Shown: one piece after another, positions 10,155 to 19,844 of the stretch
Position numbering within the stretch: position 1 is the stretch's first letter
Layout of the letters: every line of letters begins with the position of its first letter
Assembly (NCBI RefSeq): GCF_036178145.1
Contig: NZ_CP108067.1
Location: forward strand, 4,526,001 to 4,590,000
Reading direction: 5' to 3'
Source: Streptomyces sp. NBC_00273
GTDB taxonomy: Bacteria > Actinomycetota > Actinomycetes > Streptomycetales > Streptomycetaceae
Length of the DNA stretch: 64,000 nucleotides
Notes under the pieces: model-generated
The model's input: only the letters and a program-made list of their open reading frames with translations
Told to the model about the DNA's origin: nothing
Database searches by the model: none
Program-made: the position numbers and the translations under genes

Positions 10155-11464
10155 GCGTCGCCTCCGTTGTCGGTGGTGGGGTCGGTCTCGGGCTCGGCCG
10201 GGCGCCGCTCGGGGGCGGGTCCGGCCTTCGGGGTGGGTCCGGGCTCGGTCTTACGAGCGGGCTCGGTCTTAGGAGCGGGCTCGGGGGCCGGCTCGTCGAA
10301 GGCGGGCTTCGGGTCGTGCCAGGGGGCGTCGGAGCTGCGGGGGGCGGGTCGGCGCGGGGCGCGGGGCGCGGGCTCCGTTGCCGGAGCGCCGGCGTCCGGG
10401 GCGGCCGGCTCCGTGCCCGGATCCTGGCTCGCGGAGCCGTCCGCTGCCGAGCGGGTGCGACGGGCCGGGCGGGCCGGGGCTTCGGGAGCCTCCGCGCCCG
10501 GAGCGGACGCGTCCGTACCCGGGGCCTCCGGAGCCGGGGCAGCCTCTGCGGCCTGGCTCGCCGAGCCGTCGGCCGCCGAGCGGGTGCGACGGGCCGGGCG
10601 GGCCGGGGCTTCGGGAGCCTCCGCGCCCGGAGCGGACGCGTCCGGCGCGGACGTCTCGGATGCCTGGCTCGCCGAGCCTTCCGACACCGAGCGGGTGCGG
10701 CGCGGCGGGCGGGGGGCGGACTCCACGCCCGCCTCGGTGGCCGCGCCCGCCGGGGGCTGGGTGGCCGAGCCCTCGGTGACCGAGCGGGTACGCCGGACCG
10801 GTGCGCCCTCGCGCGGGGTGCGCGCCGCTGCGCCCGCCGCACCGGCCGCACGCGGGGTGCGGGCCGGCCGGGACGGGGCCGGCGGGAGCTGGCCCTTCAT
10901 CGGGCCCCAGTCGTTGGGGTCCGGCACGCCCGGCGGGAGCATCTGGCGGCGCTTGGGCGCGTCCGGGTCGTGCGCCTCGCCGGGCTCCTTGGCGCCGGGC
11001 CAGGCCTTGGCGACGCGCGCGGCCAGGACGAAGTCCTTGCGCAGCGGGTGGCCCTCGAAGTTCTCCGGGAGGAGGAGGGGAACCAGGTGCGGGTGGTCGG
11101 TGAAGGTCACCCCGAACATCTCGAACGTCTCGCGCTCGTGCCATTCCGCCCCCGCGTAGACCGCGACCGCGGAAGGCAGGGAGGCGGCGCTGTGCGGGAC
11201 GGTCGTGCGCAGCAGCAGCCGGCGCACCCGGTGGTTCTCCAGCGACACGACGTGCGCGCAGATCCGGAAGCCGGTGCCGGGCTCGTCCACCGCACTCAGC
11301 CAGTCGAAGTACGTGCAGCCCAGCTTGTCCCGGGCGATTTCCAGGGCGGGGATCCAGCTACCGACGGGCACGTCCACCGTGAGGACGTCGTACGAGAACT
11401 CGGCGACGGCCTCGGCGCCGAAGACCGTTGCCGCCGCGTCGGGAAGGGAGTCGTAGAGGTTCAC
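10151..11464 (-). CDS. nuoC: NADH-quinone oxidoreductase subunit C with long repetitive tail, second copy
   Basis: 437 residues from a GTG overlapping the nuoB stop. Residues 1 to about 180 are a normal NuoC (30 kDa) domain, recognised by [20 protein letters not shown] and the HPLRKDF motif. The remaining 250 or so residues are Pro/Ala/Glu/Arg-rich and disordered, with four copies of an RRTRS-x3-GSAsQ motif, two of them within a 43-residue tandem repeat. The tail contains no NuoD sequence. NuoC normally partners NuoD in the peripheral arm, so the extension might substitute for contacts lost with D, E, F and G; that is inference. Confidence 0.88.
   Translation of the reverse strand: MNLYDSLPDAAATVFGAEAVAEFSYDVLTVDVPVGSWIPALEIARDKLGCTYFDWLSAVDEPGTGFRICAHVVSLENHRVRRLLLRTTVPHSAASLPSAVAVYAGAEWHERETFEMFGVTFTDHPHLVPLLLPENFEGHPLRKDFVLAARVAKAWPGAKEPGEAHDPDAPKRRQMLPPGVPDPNDWGPMKGQLPPAPSRPARTPRAAGAAGAAARTPREGAPVRRTRSVTEGSATQPPAGAATEAGVESAPRPPRRTRSVSEGSASQASETSAPDASAPGAEAPEAPARPARRTRSAADGSASQAAEAAPAPEAPGTDASAPGAEAPEAPARPARRTRSAADGSASQDPGTEPAAPDAGAPATEPAPRAPRRPAPRSSDAPWHDPKPAFDEPAPEPAPKTEPARKTEPGPTPKAGPAPERRPAEPETDPTTDNGGDA
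10423..10680 (-). repeat. 129-bp tandem repeat inside nuoC
   Basis: Bases 10423-10515 recur almost unchanged at 10552-10644, a period of 129 bases (43 codons). A shorter degenerate third copy starts near 10662. The repeat keeps the reading frame and encodes the RRTRS-containing tail of the second NuoC. Confidence 0.85.
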
Positions 11465-12069
11465 GCGCCGGCCCCCTGTGCGGGTGCCGGCGGGGGCGTG
11501 ACCAAGCCGCTCGTCAGCTGGGACACGGACGGCCCGGTCGCGTAGCGCTCGGCCAGCGACTCGCGGGCGATCTTCTCCTGGAGCTTGAGGATGCCCTGGA
11601 GGAGGGCTTCGGGGCGCGGCGGGCAGCCCGGCACGTAGACGTCGACCGGGATGATCTGGTCGACGCCCTTCGTCACCGAGTACGAGTCCCAGTAGGGGCC
11701 GCCGCAGTTGGAGCAGGCACCGAAGGAGATGACGTACTTCGGCTCCGGCATCTGCTCGTAGAGCCGCTTCACCGCCGGGGCCATCTTGTCCGTGACGGTG
11801 CCCGAGACGATCATGAGGTCTGCCTGGCGGGGTCCCGGCGCGAAGGGGATCACACCGAGCCGGATGAAGTCGTGCCGGGCCATGGACGCGGCGATGAACT
11901 CGATCGCGCAGCAGGCCAGGCCGAAGTTGAACACCCACAGGCTGTACCGGCGGCCCCAGTTCAGGACCACCTTCATCGGTTCCGGGGCCAGGCGGGAGAG
12001 GACTCCGAGGCGCTTGGGCTCCGGGAGCAGCACGCCCTCGGTCGGCGTCACAGCCGGTGTCACGTCCAT
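11461..12069 (-). CDS. nuoB: NADH-quinone oxidoreductase subunit B, second copy (N2 cluster)
   Basis: 202 residues. It carries the terminal [4Fe-4S] cluster N2, the electron donor to quinone. The four ligands are visible: the adjacent pair in GLACCAIEF, the cysteine in GACSNCGGP and the one in VPGCPPRPE. The start (ATG 12069) overlaps the end of nuoA by ten bases. A 30-residue C-terminal extension is rich in Ala and Pro. Intact N2 ligands argue that the partial complex still reduces quinone. Confidence 0.93.
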   Translation of the reverse strand: MDVTPAVTPTEGVLLPEPKRLGVLSRLAPEPMKVVLNWGRRYSLWVFNFGLACCAIEFIAASMARHDFIRLGVIPFAPGPRQADLMIVSGTVTDKMAPAVKRLYEQMPEPKYVISFGACSNCGGPYWDSYSVTKGVDQIIPVDVYVPGCPPRPEALLQGILKLQEKIARESLAERYATGPSVSQLTSGLVTPPPAPAQGAGA

Positions 12070-12491
12070 TCGAGGACGCCCTTCTTGTACGCATAGAGCA
12101 GGCCGACGGCCAGGAAGCCCAGGAAGATGAACATCTCCACCAGCGTCGTGGCGCCGTAACCGGCGGCGGCGAACACCGTCGCCCACGGGAACAGGAAGAT
12201 CGAGTCGACGGCGAAGATGACGTAGAGGAACGCGTAGACGTAGTAGCGGACCTGGGTGTGCGCCCAGCCCTCGCCGACCGGGTCCACACCGCATTCGTAG
12301 GTCAGCAGCTTCTCGGGGGTCGGGACGACGGGTCGCAGCAGGCGACCCGCGCCGAAGGCGACGGCCACGAAGAGCACACCGAGGACGGCCAGTAGACCGA
12401 CGACCGAATAACTCCGGAAGTAGTCCGCCGCGAGCACGGTTACGGTCGATACCGTCGGTTCAGGCACGTCCGTTCCTCGCTCCTCGGTCAC
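12060..12491 (-). CDS. nuoA: NADH-quinone oxidoreductase subunit A, second copy
   Basis: 143 residues, three membrane helices, with the family motif TYECGVDP in the loop between the first and second helix that faces the quinone chamber. It is the first gene of the ten-gene cluster A-B-C-H-I-J-K-L-M-N. The start may be the codon at 12491 or a GTG near 12470; the shorter form removes a non-conserved leader. The upstream region is shared with a divergent sensor kinase and contains a palindromic motif about 46 bases from the start. Confidence 0.9.
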   Translation of the reverse strand: MTEERGTDVPEPTVSTVTVLAADYFRSYSVVGLLAVLGVLFVAVAFGAGRLLRPVVPTPEKLLTYECGVDPVGEGWAHTQVRYYVYAFLYVIFAVDSIFLFPWATVFAAAGYGATTLVEMFIFLGFLAVGLLYAYKKGVLEWT

Positions 12492-12536
12492 TGTCGACGA
12501 TCTGGTACGGACGGGAGTCTAGGGCCTGCCTCACAC

Positions 12537-12554
12537 GGGGTGGGGTTATCCCCC
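12537..12554. promoter_or_regulatory. GGGGTGGGGTTATCCCCC motif between nuoA and the first kinase
   Basis: The core GGGGTTATCCCC is a near-perfect palindrome. The same 18 bases, with one change (TTAA for TTAT), occur at 14042-14059 before the second kinase. This copy is 61 bases upstream of one start (12615) and about 46 bases upstream of the divergent nuoA start. A binding site for the LuxR-type regulator encoded at 15765-16436 is a reasonable inference. Confidence 0.5.
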
Positions 12555-12614
12555 GTTCACAGCACCCCGGCCACCCCATGGCATGAGCGGGTCGTACTTG
12601 ACAGGGTGTGGCGC

Positions 12615-13805
12615 ATGACCATGAGCCATGCCGTACCCGACAACGATCGACCTCCCCCCGTACGCGCCGTCTTCAGCGTCGTGACGTGGAAGGAGATCGC
12701 CCATCTGGTGAGCAACCTGCCGTTGGCGATCGTCGGTTTTGTTTACGCGGTTGTCATGGTTTCCACGGCCGGCGGTCTTTCCGTGACCGCGGTCGGAATT
12801 CCCCTGCTCGCGTGCGGTCTGTATCTGTCTCGGCAATTGGGACGGCTGGACCGGGCGCGCGCCCGTGGGCTGCTGGGCGTACGGGTGGACGAGCCGACCC
12901 CGATCCCCGGTCCGAAGCGGTCCGGTGGATTCTTCCCCTGGCTGTGGACGAGCATCAAGGACCCGGTGGGCTGGCGGACGGTGCTGTACCAGCTGATCCG
13001 GTTGCCGTGGGGAGTACTCACCTTCACGGTAGCGCTGACCGGCCTGTTCGTGCTGTGGCCGGTGCTGCCGTACCTGGTGCGGCTGATGGCGAACGTGGAC
13101 CGGGCGATGGTACGGGGGCTGCTGTCGCCCTCCGAGGACCTGGAGCGGCGGATCGCGGAGCTGGAATCCGACCGGGGAGTCGTGGTCGACACGGCGGCGG
13201 CCGACCTGCGGCGCATCGAGCGGGATCTGCACGACGGGGCGCAGGCCCGGCTGGTCGCGCTGGCGATGGGGCTGGGCCTGGCGAAGGAGAAGCTGCTGGA
13301 GGACCCGGAGGGCGCGGCGGCGATGGTCGACGAGGCGCACGGGGAGGTCAAGCTGGCCCTGCAGGAGCTGCGGGACCTCGCGCGGGGGATCCACCCGGCG
13401 GTGCTGACGGACCGGGGGCTGGACGCGGCGCTTTCGTCGGTGGCGGCGCGGTGCGTGGTGCCGGTGAAGGTGGCGGTGGATCTGCCGGCGGATCCGCCGG
13501 GGGCGCGGCCGGCGGAGGCGATCGAGGGGATCGCGTACTTCGTGGTGTCCGAGCTGCTGCAGAACGTGAGCAAGCACGCGGGGCCGGGGGCGCGGGGCGC
13601 GACGGTGGAGGTGTGGCGGGCGGGGGCGCGGCTGATGATCCGGGTGTCGGACGACGGTCGGGGCGGGGCGAGTCCCTCCGGGGGGAGTGGGCTGGCGGGG
13701 CTCGCGGAACGGTTGGGCGCGGTGGACGGGGTGCTGGTGGTGGACTCGCCCGCGGGGGCGGGGACCGTGGTCACGGCCGAGCTGCCGTGGCGGGACCGGG
13801 GGTAG
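12615..13805 (+). CDS. Two-component sensor histidine kinase (HisKA_3 type), first of a pair
   Basis: 396 residues. The N-terminal half is a putative-sensor membrane domain with four hydrophobic segments. The dimerisation/phosphoacceptor region has RIERDLHDGAQARL, with the phospho-accepting histidine at residue 206, and the C-terminal HATPase_c domain has the N-box ELLQNVSKHA and the glycine-rich DDGRGGA. The start ATG at 12615 was chosen over an upstream in-frame codon at 12540 because the leader is non-conserved and covers the palindromic motif. A close paralogue follows at 14151, then a single response regulator. Confidence 0.92.
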   Translation: MTMSHAVPDNDRPPPVRAVFSVVTWKEIAHLVSNLPLAIVGFVYAVVMVSTAGGLSVTAVGIPLLACGLYLSRQLGRLDRARARGLLGVRVDEPTPIPGPKRSGGFFPWLWTSIKDPVGWRTVLYQLIRLPWGVLTFTVALTGLFVLWPVLPYLVRLMANVDRAMVRGLLSPSEDLERRIAELESDRGVVVDTAAADLRRIERDLHDGAQARLVALAMGLGLAKEKLLEDPEGAAAMVDEAHGEVKLALQELRDLARGIHPAVLTDRGLDAALSSVAARCVVPVKVAVDLPADPPGARPAEAIEGIAYFVVSELLQNVSKHAGPGARGATVEVWRAGARLMIRVSDDGRGGASPSGGSGLAGLAERLGAVDGVLVVDSPAGAGTVVTAELPWRDRG

Positions 13806-13960
13806 GCCAGGCCCCGGGCCCCGTTGTTTCGTAGGTGCGCGGGACTCCCGTCCGGGGTGGGTGGGGGTCCCGCTCGCGTGTGCGGTGCCGTGCGCCTCGC
13901 CGGCGGGGCCGCAGGGGTGGACCGGGTCCTGTTTCGCGCGTCTGGTGCCGCGCCGCTTCC

Positions 13961-14008
13961 CAGGGCTCCGCCCCGGACCCCCGCGCCTCAAACGCCGGCG
14001 GGGCTGGA
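13961..14008 (+). repeat. GC-rich intergenic repeat, copy 1
   Basis: The element contains GGGCTCCGCCCCGGACCC, then CGCGCCTCAAACGCCGGCGG. A second copy with a few changes lies at 28293-28340, again between genes. Its GGGCTCCGCCC and CGCCGGCG parts are self-complementary. I know it as a frequently seen intergenic element of Streptomyces genomes; its role is unknown. Confidence 0.7.
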
Positions 14009-14041
14009 TTGGGCGGTGCCTCGGATGCGGGCGGGGGTGAG

Positions 14042-14059
14042 GGGGTGGGGTTAACCCCC
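14042..14059. promoter_or_regulatory. GGGGTGGGGTTAACCCCC motif before the second kinase
   Basis: GGGGTTAACCCC is a perfect 12-base palindrome, and the surrounding 18 bases match 12537-12554 at 17 positions. It lies 91 bases before the second kinase start. The location upstream of both paralogous kinases points to a shared regulator, probably their own response regulator (inference). Confidence 0.5.
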
Positions 14060-14150
14060 CGGTGGAGATGCCTACCCGCCGCATGGTTGTGGGGGGCGGG
14101 GGCCGGCAGGGTGGGGGTGTAACGGAGGACCGGAAGGGCGGGTCGGGATC

Positions 14151-15452
14151 ATGGACAACGGCACGGGAACGGGCGGCGGGATCGGCGCGGTGCTGCGGGC
14201 GCCGGTCGAGGGGCGGACCTGGCGGGAGTTCGGGTACCTGCTGATCGGGCTGCCGCTGAGCACGCTGTACTTCTCGCTCGTCATCACCGGCGTGAGCCTC
14301 GGCGCCGGACTGCTCGTCACCTTCCTCGGCGTTCCGGTCCTCGCCGGCATGCTCGCCATGTGCCGCGGCTTCGGGCACGTGGAGCGGGCCCGGGTGCGCG
14401 CGCTGCTCGGGGCGGACATCGCCGCCCCCGCGCCGATCCGGGCGAAGAAGCCCGGGCCGCTGGCCGCCATGGGTGCACTGCTCAAGAGCGGGAGCGCCTG
14501 GCGCCACGCGCTGTACTCGGTCATCCACTTCCCGTGGGCGGTGTTCTCCTTCTGCCTGTCCCTGGTGCTCTGGGCGTGCGGGTGGGCGTACCTGCTGTAC
14601 CCGCTCTGGTTCTGGGTCTTCCCGGCCTTCACCGACCAGCCCGGTCTGCAGCTCTTCCAGAACGACGACTACGCCTTCTACCTCGACTCGCCCGTCAGGA
14701 TCGCCCTCGCCAGCCTCGTCGGGCTGGCGATCACCCTCGCCACCCCGTGGGTGATCCGCGCCCTGACCACCGTCGACCGGGTCATGGTCGGCGGGCTGCT
14801 CGGGGCGTCCAGCCTGGCCACCCGCGTCAGCGAGCTGGAATCCGACCGCGGGGTGGTCGTGGACACGGCGGCCGCCGACCTGCGGCGCATCGAGCGGGAC
14901 CTGCACGACGGGGCGCAGGCCCGGCTGGTGGCGCTGGCGATGGATCTGGGGCTGGCGAAGGAGAAGCTGACCGAGGATCCGAAGGCCGCCGCCCGGATGG
15001 TGGACGAGGCGCACGGCGAGGTGAAGATCGCCCTCCAGGAGCTGCGCGACCTGGCCCGCGGGATCCACCCGGCCGTGCTGACCGACCGTGGACTGGACGC
15101 GGCGCTGTCCTCGGTGGCCTCGCGGTGTGCGGTGCCGGTACGCGTGGCCGTGGACCTGCCGGCCCGGCCCGCGGCGGCGATCGAGGGGATCGCGTACTTC
15201 ACGGTCTCGGAGCTGCTGCAGAACGTCAGCAAGCACGCGCTGGCCCGGTCGGCGTCGGTGGACGTGTGGAAGTCCGGGGACCGGCTGCTGATCCAGGTCG
15301 CCGACGACGGCCGGGGCGGGGCCGGACCGCGGGAGGGGACGGGGCTGGCGGGGCTGACCGAGCGGCTGGACGCCGTGGACGGGGTGCTGGTCGTCGACTC
15401 CCCCGCCGCGGGCGGGACGACGGTCACGGCCGAGCTGCCCTGGCGCCCGTAG
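14151..15452 (+). CDS. Two-component sensor histidine kinase (HisKA_3 type), second of a pair
   Basis: 433 residues with the same architecture as the kinase at 12615: a four-helix sensor domain, the RIERDLHDGAQARL box with the histidine at residue 252, then an ATPase domain with ELLQNVSKHA. From the ESDRGVVVDTAAADL segment to the C-terminus the two proteins are nearly identical, whereas the sensor halves differ. The loop with a FTDQPGLQLFQNDDYAFYL segment is unique to this copy and probably extracytoplasmic. Tandem duplication followed by divergence of the input domain is the likely history. Confidence 0.92.
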   Translation: MDNGTGTGGGIGAVLRAPVEGRTWREFGYLLIGLPLSTLYFSLVITGVSLGAGLLVTFLGVPVLAGMLAMCRGFGHVERARVRALLGADIAAPAPIRAKKPGPLAAMGALLKSGSAWRHALYSVIHFPWAVFSFCLSLVLWACGWAYLLYPLWFWVFPAFTDQPGLQLFQNDDYAFYLDSPVRIALASLVGLAITLATPWVIRALTTVDRVMVGGLLGASSLATRVSELESDRGVVVDTAAADLRRIERDLHDGAQARLVALAMDLGLAKEKLTEDPKAAARMVDEAHGEVKIALQELRDLARGIHPAVLTDRGLDAALSSVASRCAVPVRVAVDLPARPAAAIEGIAYFTVSELLQNVSKHALARSASVDVWKSGDRLLIQVADDGRGGAGPREGTGLAGLTERLDAVDGVLVVDSPAAGGTTVTAELPWRP

Positions 15453-15764
15453 GGCTCGGCGGAGGTTCGGGCCGGACCCCGCGGGTCCAACCCGGACCGG
15501 ACCGGCCCCTGCCCGGCCCAACCCGGACCGGACCGGACCGAGAGACGCTCCCCCACCGACGCGAGGGCCGGGCCTGGTGGCCCGGCCCTCGCGCAACTCC
15601 CGGCGCGCGCAGCGCCCGTTTGCGGTATGCGACCTTCCAGTAGGCGAAAACTCCCCCCGTACGGCGACGTGTTGTCCCGGCTCTGCCTTCAGCGGGACTC
15701 AAGGCTGGGATGCTTGGCTGAGTCGGGCAGTACGGGAACGAGTGGACGCGGGAGCTGCTGAGTC
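15453..15764 (+). other. 312-base gap before the response regulator
   Basis: It contains repeated GGACCGG-type sequence, a strong terminator hairpin (15561-15592) and about 170 bases that must hold the promoter of the response regulator. No gene is credible here. Because a terminator intervenes, the regulator is probably transcribed separately from the kinases. Confidence 0.6.
15561..15592 (+). terminator. Terminator hairpin after the second kinase
   Basis: A perfect 14-bp GC stem (15561-15574 with 15579-15592) with a four-base TGGT loop, 108 bases past the kinase stop. Confidence 0.8.
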
Positions 15765-16436
15765 GTGGAAGACAGGGTGCGGGTGGTCATCGCCGAGGAT
15801 TCAGTGCTGCTGCGTGAGGGCCTGACCCGGTTGCTGACCGACCGGGGGCATGACGTCGTGGCGGGCGTCGGGGACGCAGAGGCCCTGATCAAGACGGTGG
15901 CGGACCTGGCTGCCGAGGGTGCGCTGCCGGATGTGGTGGTGGCGGACGTGCGGATGCCGCCGACCCACACCGACGAGGGTGTGCGGGCGGCCGTGCGGCT
16001 GCGCCGCGACCACCCCGGGATAGGTGTGCTCGTACTGTCCCAGTACGTGGAGGAGCAGTACGCCACCGAGCTGCTGGCCGGTTCCAGCACCGGGGTGGGG
16101 TATCTGCTCAAGGACCGGGTGGCCGACGTGCGGGAGTTCCTGGACGCGGTGGTGCGGGTGGCCCGGGGCGGTACGGCCCTGGACCCCGAGGTCGTCGCCC
16201 AGCTGCTGGGTCGCAGCCGGAAGCAGGACGTGCTGGCGGGCCTGACCCCGCGCGAGCGCGAAGTGCTCGGGCTGATGGCCGAGGGCCGGACGAATTCCGC
16301 CGTGGCGAAGCAGCTGGTCGTGAGCGACGGAGCGGTGGAGAAGCACGTCAGCAACATCTTCATGAAATTGGGCCTTTCGCCGAGTGACGGGGATCACCGG
16401 CGAGTACTGGCCGTTCTCACCTATCTGAAATCTTGA
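15765..16436 (+). CDS. LuxR/NarL-type response regulator
   Basis: 223 residues from a GTG start. The receiver domain has the acidic pair in VVIAEDS (residues 11-12), the phosphorylation site D61 in VVVADVRMPP and the lysine in GYLLKDRV. The C-terminal helix-turn-helix has LTPREREVLGLMAEGRTNSAVA and a recognition region VSDGAVEKHVSNIF. It is the only response regulator near the two HisKA_3 kinases, so both probably signal to it. Likely targets include the palindromic motif before both kinases and beside nuoA (inference). Confidence 0.93.
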   Translation: MEDRVRVVIAEDSVLLREGLTRLLTDRGHDVVAGVGDAEALIKTVADLAAEGALPDVVVADVRMPPTHTDEGVRAAVRLRRDHPGIGVLVLSQYVEEQYATELLAGSSTGVGYLLKDRVADVREFLDAVVRVARGGTALDPEVVAQLLGRSRKQDVLAGLTPREREVLGLMAEGRTNSAVAKQLVVSDGAVEKHVSNIFMKLGLSPSDGDHRRVLAVLTYLKS

Positions 16437-16440
16437 TCGA

Positions 16441-16455
16441 CTGACACTCTGTCAG
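16441..16455. promoter_or_regulatory. CTGACA-CTC-TGTCAG inverted repeat before korA
   Basis: Perfect six-base arms with a three-base spacer, four bases past the response-regulator stop and about 130 bases before korA. It could be a small operator or chance; too short for a terminator. Confidence 0.3.
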
Positions 16456-16587
16456 ATATGGCATACCGGCAGGGCCGTCTCAAGGGGCGGTCCTACGGTC
16501 CAGAATGTGGCCGCTCCTGGGGCCCTGATCCCTACGGACGTAGGGTTGGTTCCGGGGGTGCTCACGCCTCGAAGGAGGTCCAGTTCA

Positions 16588-18523
16588 GTGACCAGCCAGG
16601 TCAGCAGCCCAGCCGAGCAGGCCGACGGGGCCGGGGGTGCGGTTGTCGGTGGACAGCGCACCCCGGAGAGTCCGGGCGGCAAGGAAGTGCGCCGCCTCGA
16701 TCGTGTGATCATCCGATTCGCGGGTGACTCCGGTGACGGTATGCAGCTCACCGGTGACCGCTTCACCTCGGAAACGGCGTCCTTCGGGAACGACCTGTCG
16801 ACGCTGCCGAACTTCCCCGCCGAGATCCGCGCCCCCGCCGGAACCCTCCCGGGCGTCTCCTCCTTCCAGCTCCACTTCGCCGACCACGACATCCTCACCC
16901 CGGGCGATGCCCCGAACGTGCTGGTGGCGATGAACCCGGCGGCCCTGAAGGCGAACATCGCGGACCTGCCGCGCGGCGCGGAGATCATCATCAACACGGA
17001 TGAGTTCACCAAGCGCCCCATGGCCAAGGTCGGCTACGCCACCTCGCCGCTGGAGGACGGCTCCCTCGACGCCTACAGCCTGCACCCGGTACCGCTGACC
17101 ACCCTGACGGTCGAGGCACTGAAGGAGTTCGGTCTCTCCCGCAAGGAGGCCGAGCGCAGCAAGAACATGTTCGCGCTGGGCCTGCTGTCGTGGATGTACC
17201 ACCGGCCCACCGAGGGCACCGAGAACTTCCTGCGACAGAAGTTCGCGAAGAAGCCCGAGATCGCCGAGGCGAACGTCGTCGCCTTCCGGGCCGGCTGGAA
17301 CTTCGGGGAGACGACCGAGGACTTCGCGGTCTCCTACGAGGTCGCCCCCGCCACCCGCGCCTTCCCCACCGGCACCTACCGCAACATCTCCGGGAACCTG
17401 GCCCTCTCCTACGGTCTCGTCGCCGCGAGCGAGCAGGCCGACCTGCCCCTCTACCTGGGCTCCTACCCGATCACCCCGGCCTCGGACATCCTGCACGAGC
17501 TGTCGAAGCACAAGAACTTCGGCGTGCGGACCTTCCAGGCCGAGGACGAGATCGCCGGCATCGGCGCGGCGCTCGGAGCGGCCTTCGGCGGCGCGCTCGG
17601 GGTGACCACCACGTCCGGCCCCGGTGTGGCGCTCAAGTCGGAGGCGATCGGCCTCGCGGTGTCGCTGGAGCTTCCGCTGCTGGTCGTGGACATCCAGCGC
17701 GGCGGCCCGTCCACCGGGCTGCCGACCAAGACGGAGCAGGCGGACCTCCTCCAGGCCATGTTCGGCCGCAACGGCGAGGCCCCCGTCCCGATCGTGGCTC
17801 CGCGGACGCCCGCGGACTGCTTCGACGCCGCCCTCGAGGCGGCCCGGATCGCGCTCACCTACCGGACCCCGGTCTTCCTGCTCTCCGACGGCTACCTCGC
17901 CAACGGGTCCGAGCCCTGGCGGATCCCGGAGGTCGCCGACCTGCCCGACCTGAAGGTCAAGTTCGCCACCGGTGCGAACCACACCCTGTCCGACGGCACC
18001 GAGGTGTTCTGGCCGTACAAGCGGGACCCGGAGACCCTCGCCCGGCCCTGGGCCATCCCCGGCACCCCCGGCCTCGAACACCGCATCGGCGGCATCGAGA
18101 AGCAGGACGGCACCGGCAACATCTCCTACGACCCGGCCAACCACGACCTCATGGTCCGCACCCGCCAGGCCAAGGTCGACGGCATCCGGGTGCCCGACCT
18201 CGACGTCGACGACCCGGACGGCGCCACCACCCTGGTCCTGGGCTGGGGTTCCACCTACGGCCCCATCACCGCGGCCGTCCGCCGGCTGCGGAACGCCGGA
18301 CTCCCCATCGCCCAGGCCCACCTGCGCCACCTCAACCCCTTCCCCAGGAATCTCGGCGGGGTCCTGGAGCGTTACGAGAAGGTAGTGGTGCCGGAGATGA
18401 ACCTCGGGCAGCTCGCCACCCTGATCCGGGCGAAATACCTGGTCGACGCCCAGTCGTACAACCAGGTCAACGGAATGCCGTTCAAGGCGGAGCAGCTCGC
18501 CACGGTTCTCAAGGAGGCCATCG

Positions 18524-18531
<8 letters not shown>
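16588..18531 (+). CDS. korA: 2-oxoacid:ferredoxin oxidoreductase subunit alpha (fused gamma-alpha)
   Basis: 647 residues from the GTG at 16588, chosen because AAGGAGG (16572-16578) precedes it at good spacing. The N-terminal gamma domain begins with FAGDSGDGMQLTGDRF, and an alpha (pyrimidine-binding) domain follows with YPITPASDILHEL and FQAEDEIAGIGAALGAAFGG. This layout matches actinobacterial KorA, which with KorB decarboxylates 2-oxoglutarate to succinyl-CoA and reduces ferredoxin. Substrate choice cannot be proved from sequence. It overlaps korB by eight bases, so the two are co-translated. Confidence 0.92.
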
Positions 18532-19603
<1,072 letters not shown>

Positions 19604-19611
19604 CGCGCACC

Positions 19612-19670
19612 GCCGACACGTGACGGGGCCCGGATCCTGCGCCAGGATCCGGGCCCCGTCGCGTGTCGGC
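19612..19670 (+). terminator. Long terminator hairpin after korB
   Basis: An 18-bp perfect stem (19622-19639 with 19643-19660) with a CGC loop is extended outward by nine more pairs with one mismatch. It begins nine bases after the korB stop. Confidence 0.88.
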
Positions 19671-19844
19671 ACGCCCCGGGGCCTCGCGGGCCTCGCGGGG
19701 CCTCCCGGGCCTCGCTCGCACCGGGGCCCTGCTCGGCGCGCGGGCCCCGAAAGGTGTCAGGAGTATCTCTTGGCTACGGGCATGACATCTGGGCCGTACG
19801 GCGATACCGTCGTGAAGTTGGCTGGAAGTCATACAGGAGGCCCC

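Larger units (their letters stand above)
13806..14150 (+). other. 345-base gap between the two kinase genes
   Basis: It holds a GC-rich dispersed repeat (13961-14008), the palindromic motif 14042-14059, and a purine-rich leader with AACGGAGGA about 25 bases before the second kinase start. No credible gene is present. Confidence 0.6.

Noticed and set aside
10151..10920. NuoD hidden in the long NuoC tail, as in NuoCD fusions
   Set aside because: The tail is low-complexity repeat without the GPQHPSTHG motif or any other NuoD feature.
10151..12289. A single long frame joining nuoA-B sequence regions to nuoC
   Set aside because: The upstream part is out of frame with real NuoA and NuoB, which have their own intact frames. 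The GTG at 11464, overlapping the nuoB stop, starts NuoC.
12492..12614. A Rex operator before the partial nuo cluster
   Set aside because: Only a TTCACA half-site (12555-12560) is present; no matching TGTGA arm lies at the right distance.
12546..15596. A 1016-codon open frame on the minus strand across both kinase genes
   Set aside because: It is antisense to two clearly real kinases with full catalytic motifs, is Pro/Arg-rich without family signatures, and arises because high-GC codon use keeps that frame free of stops.
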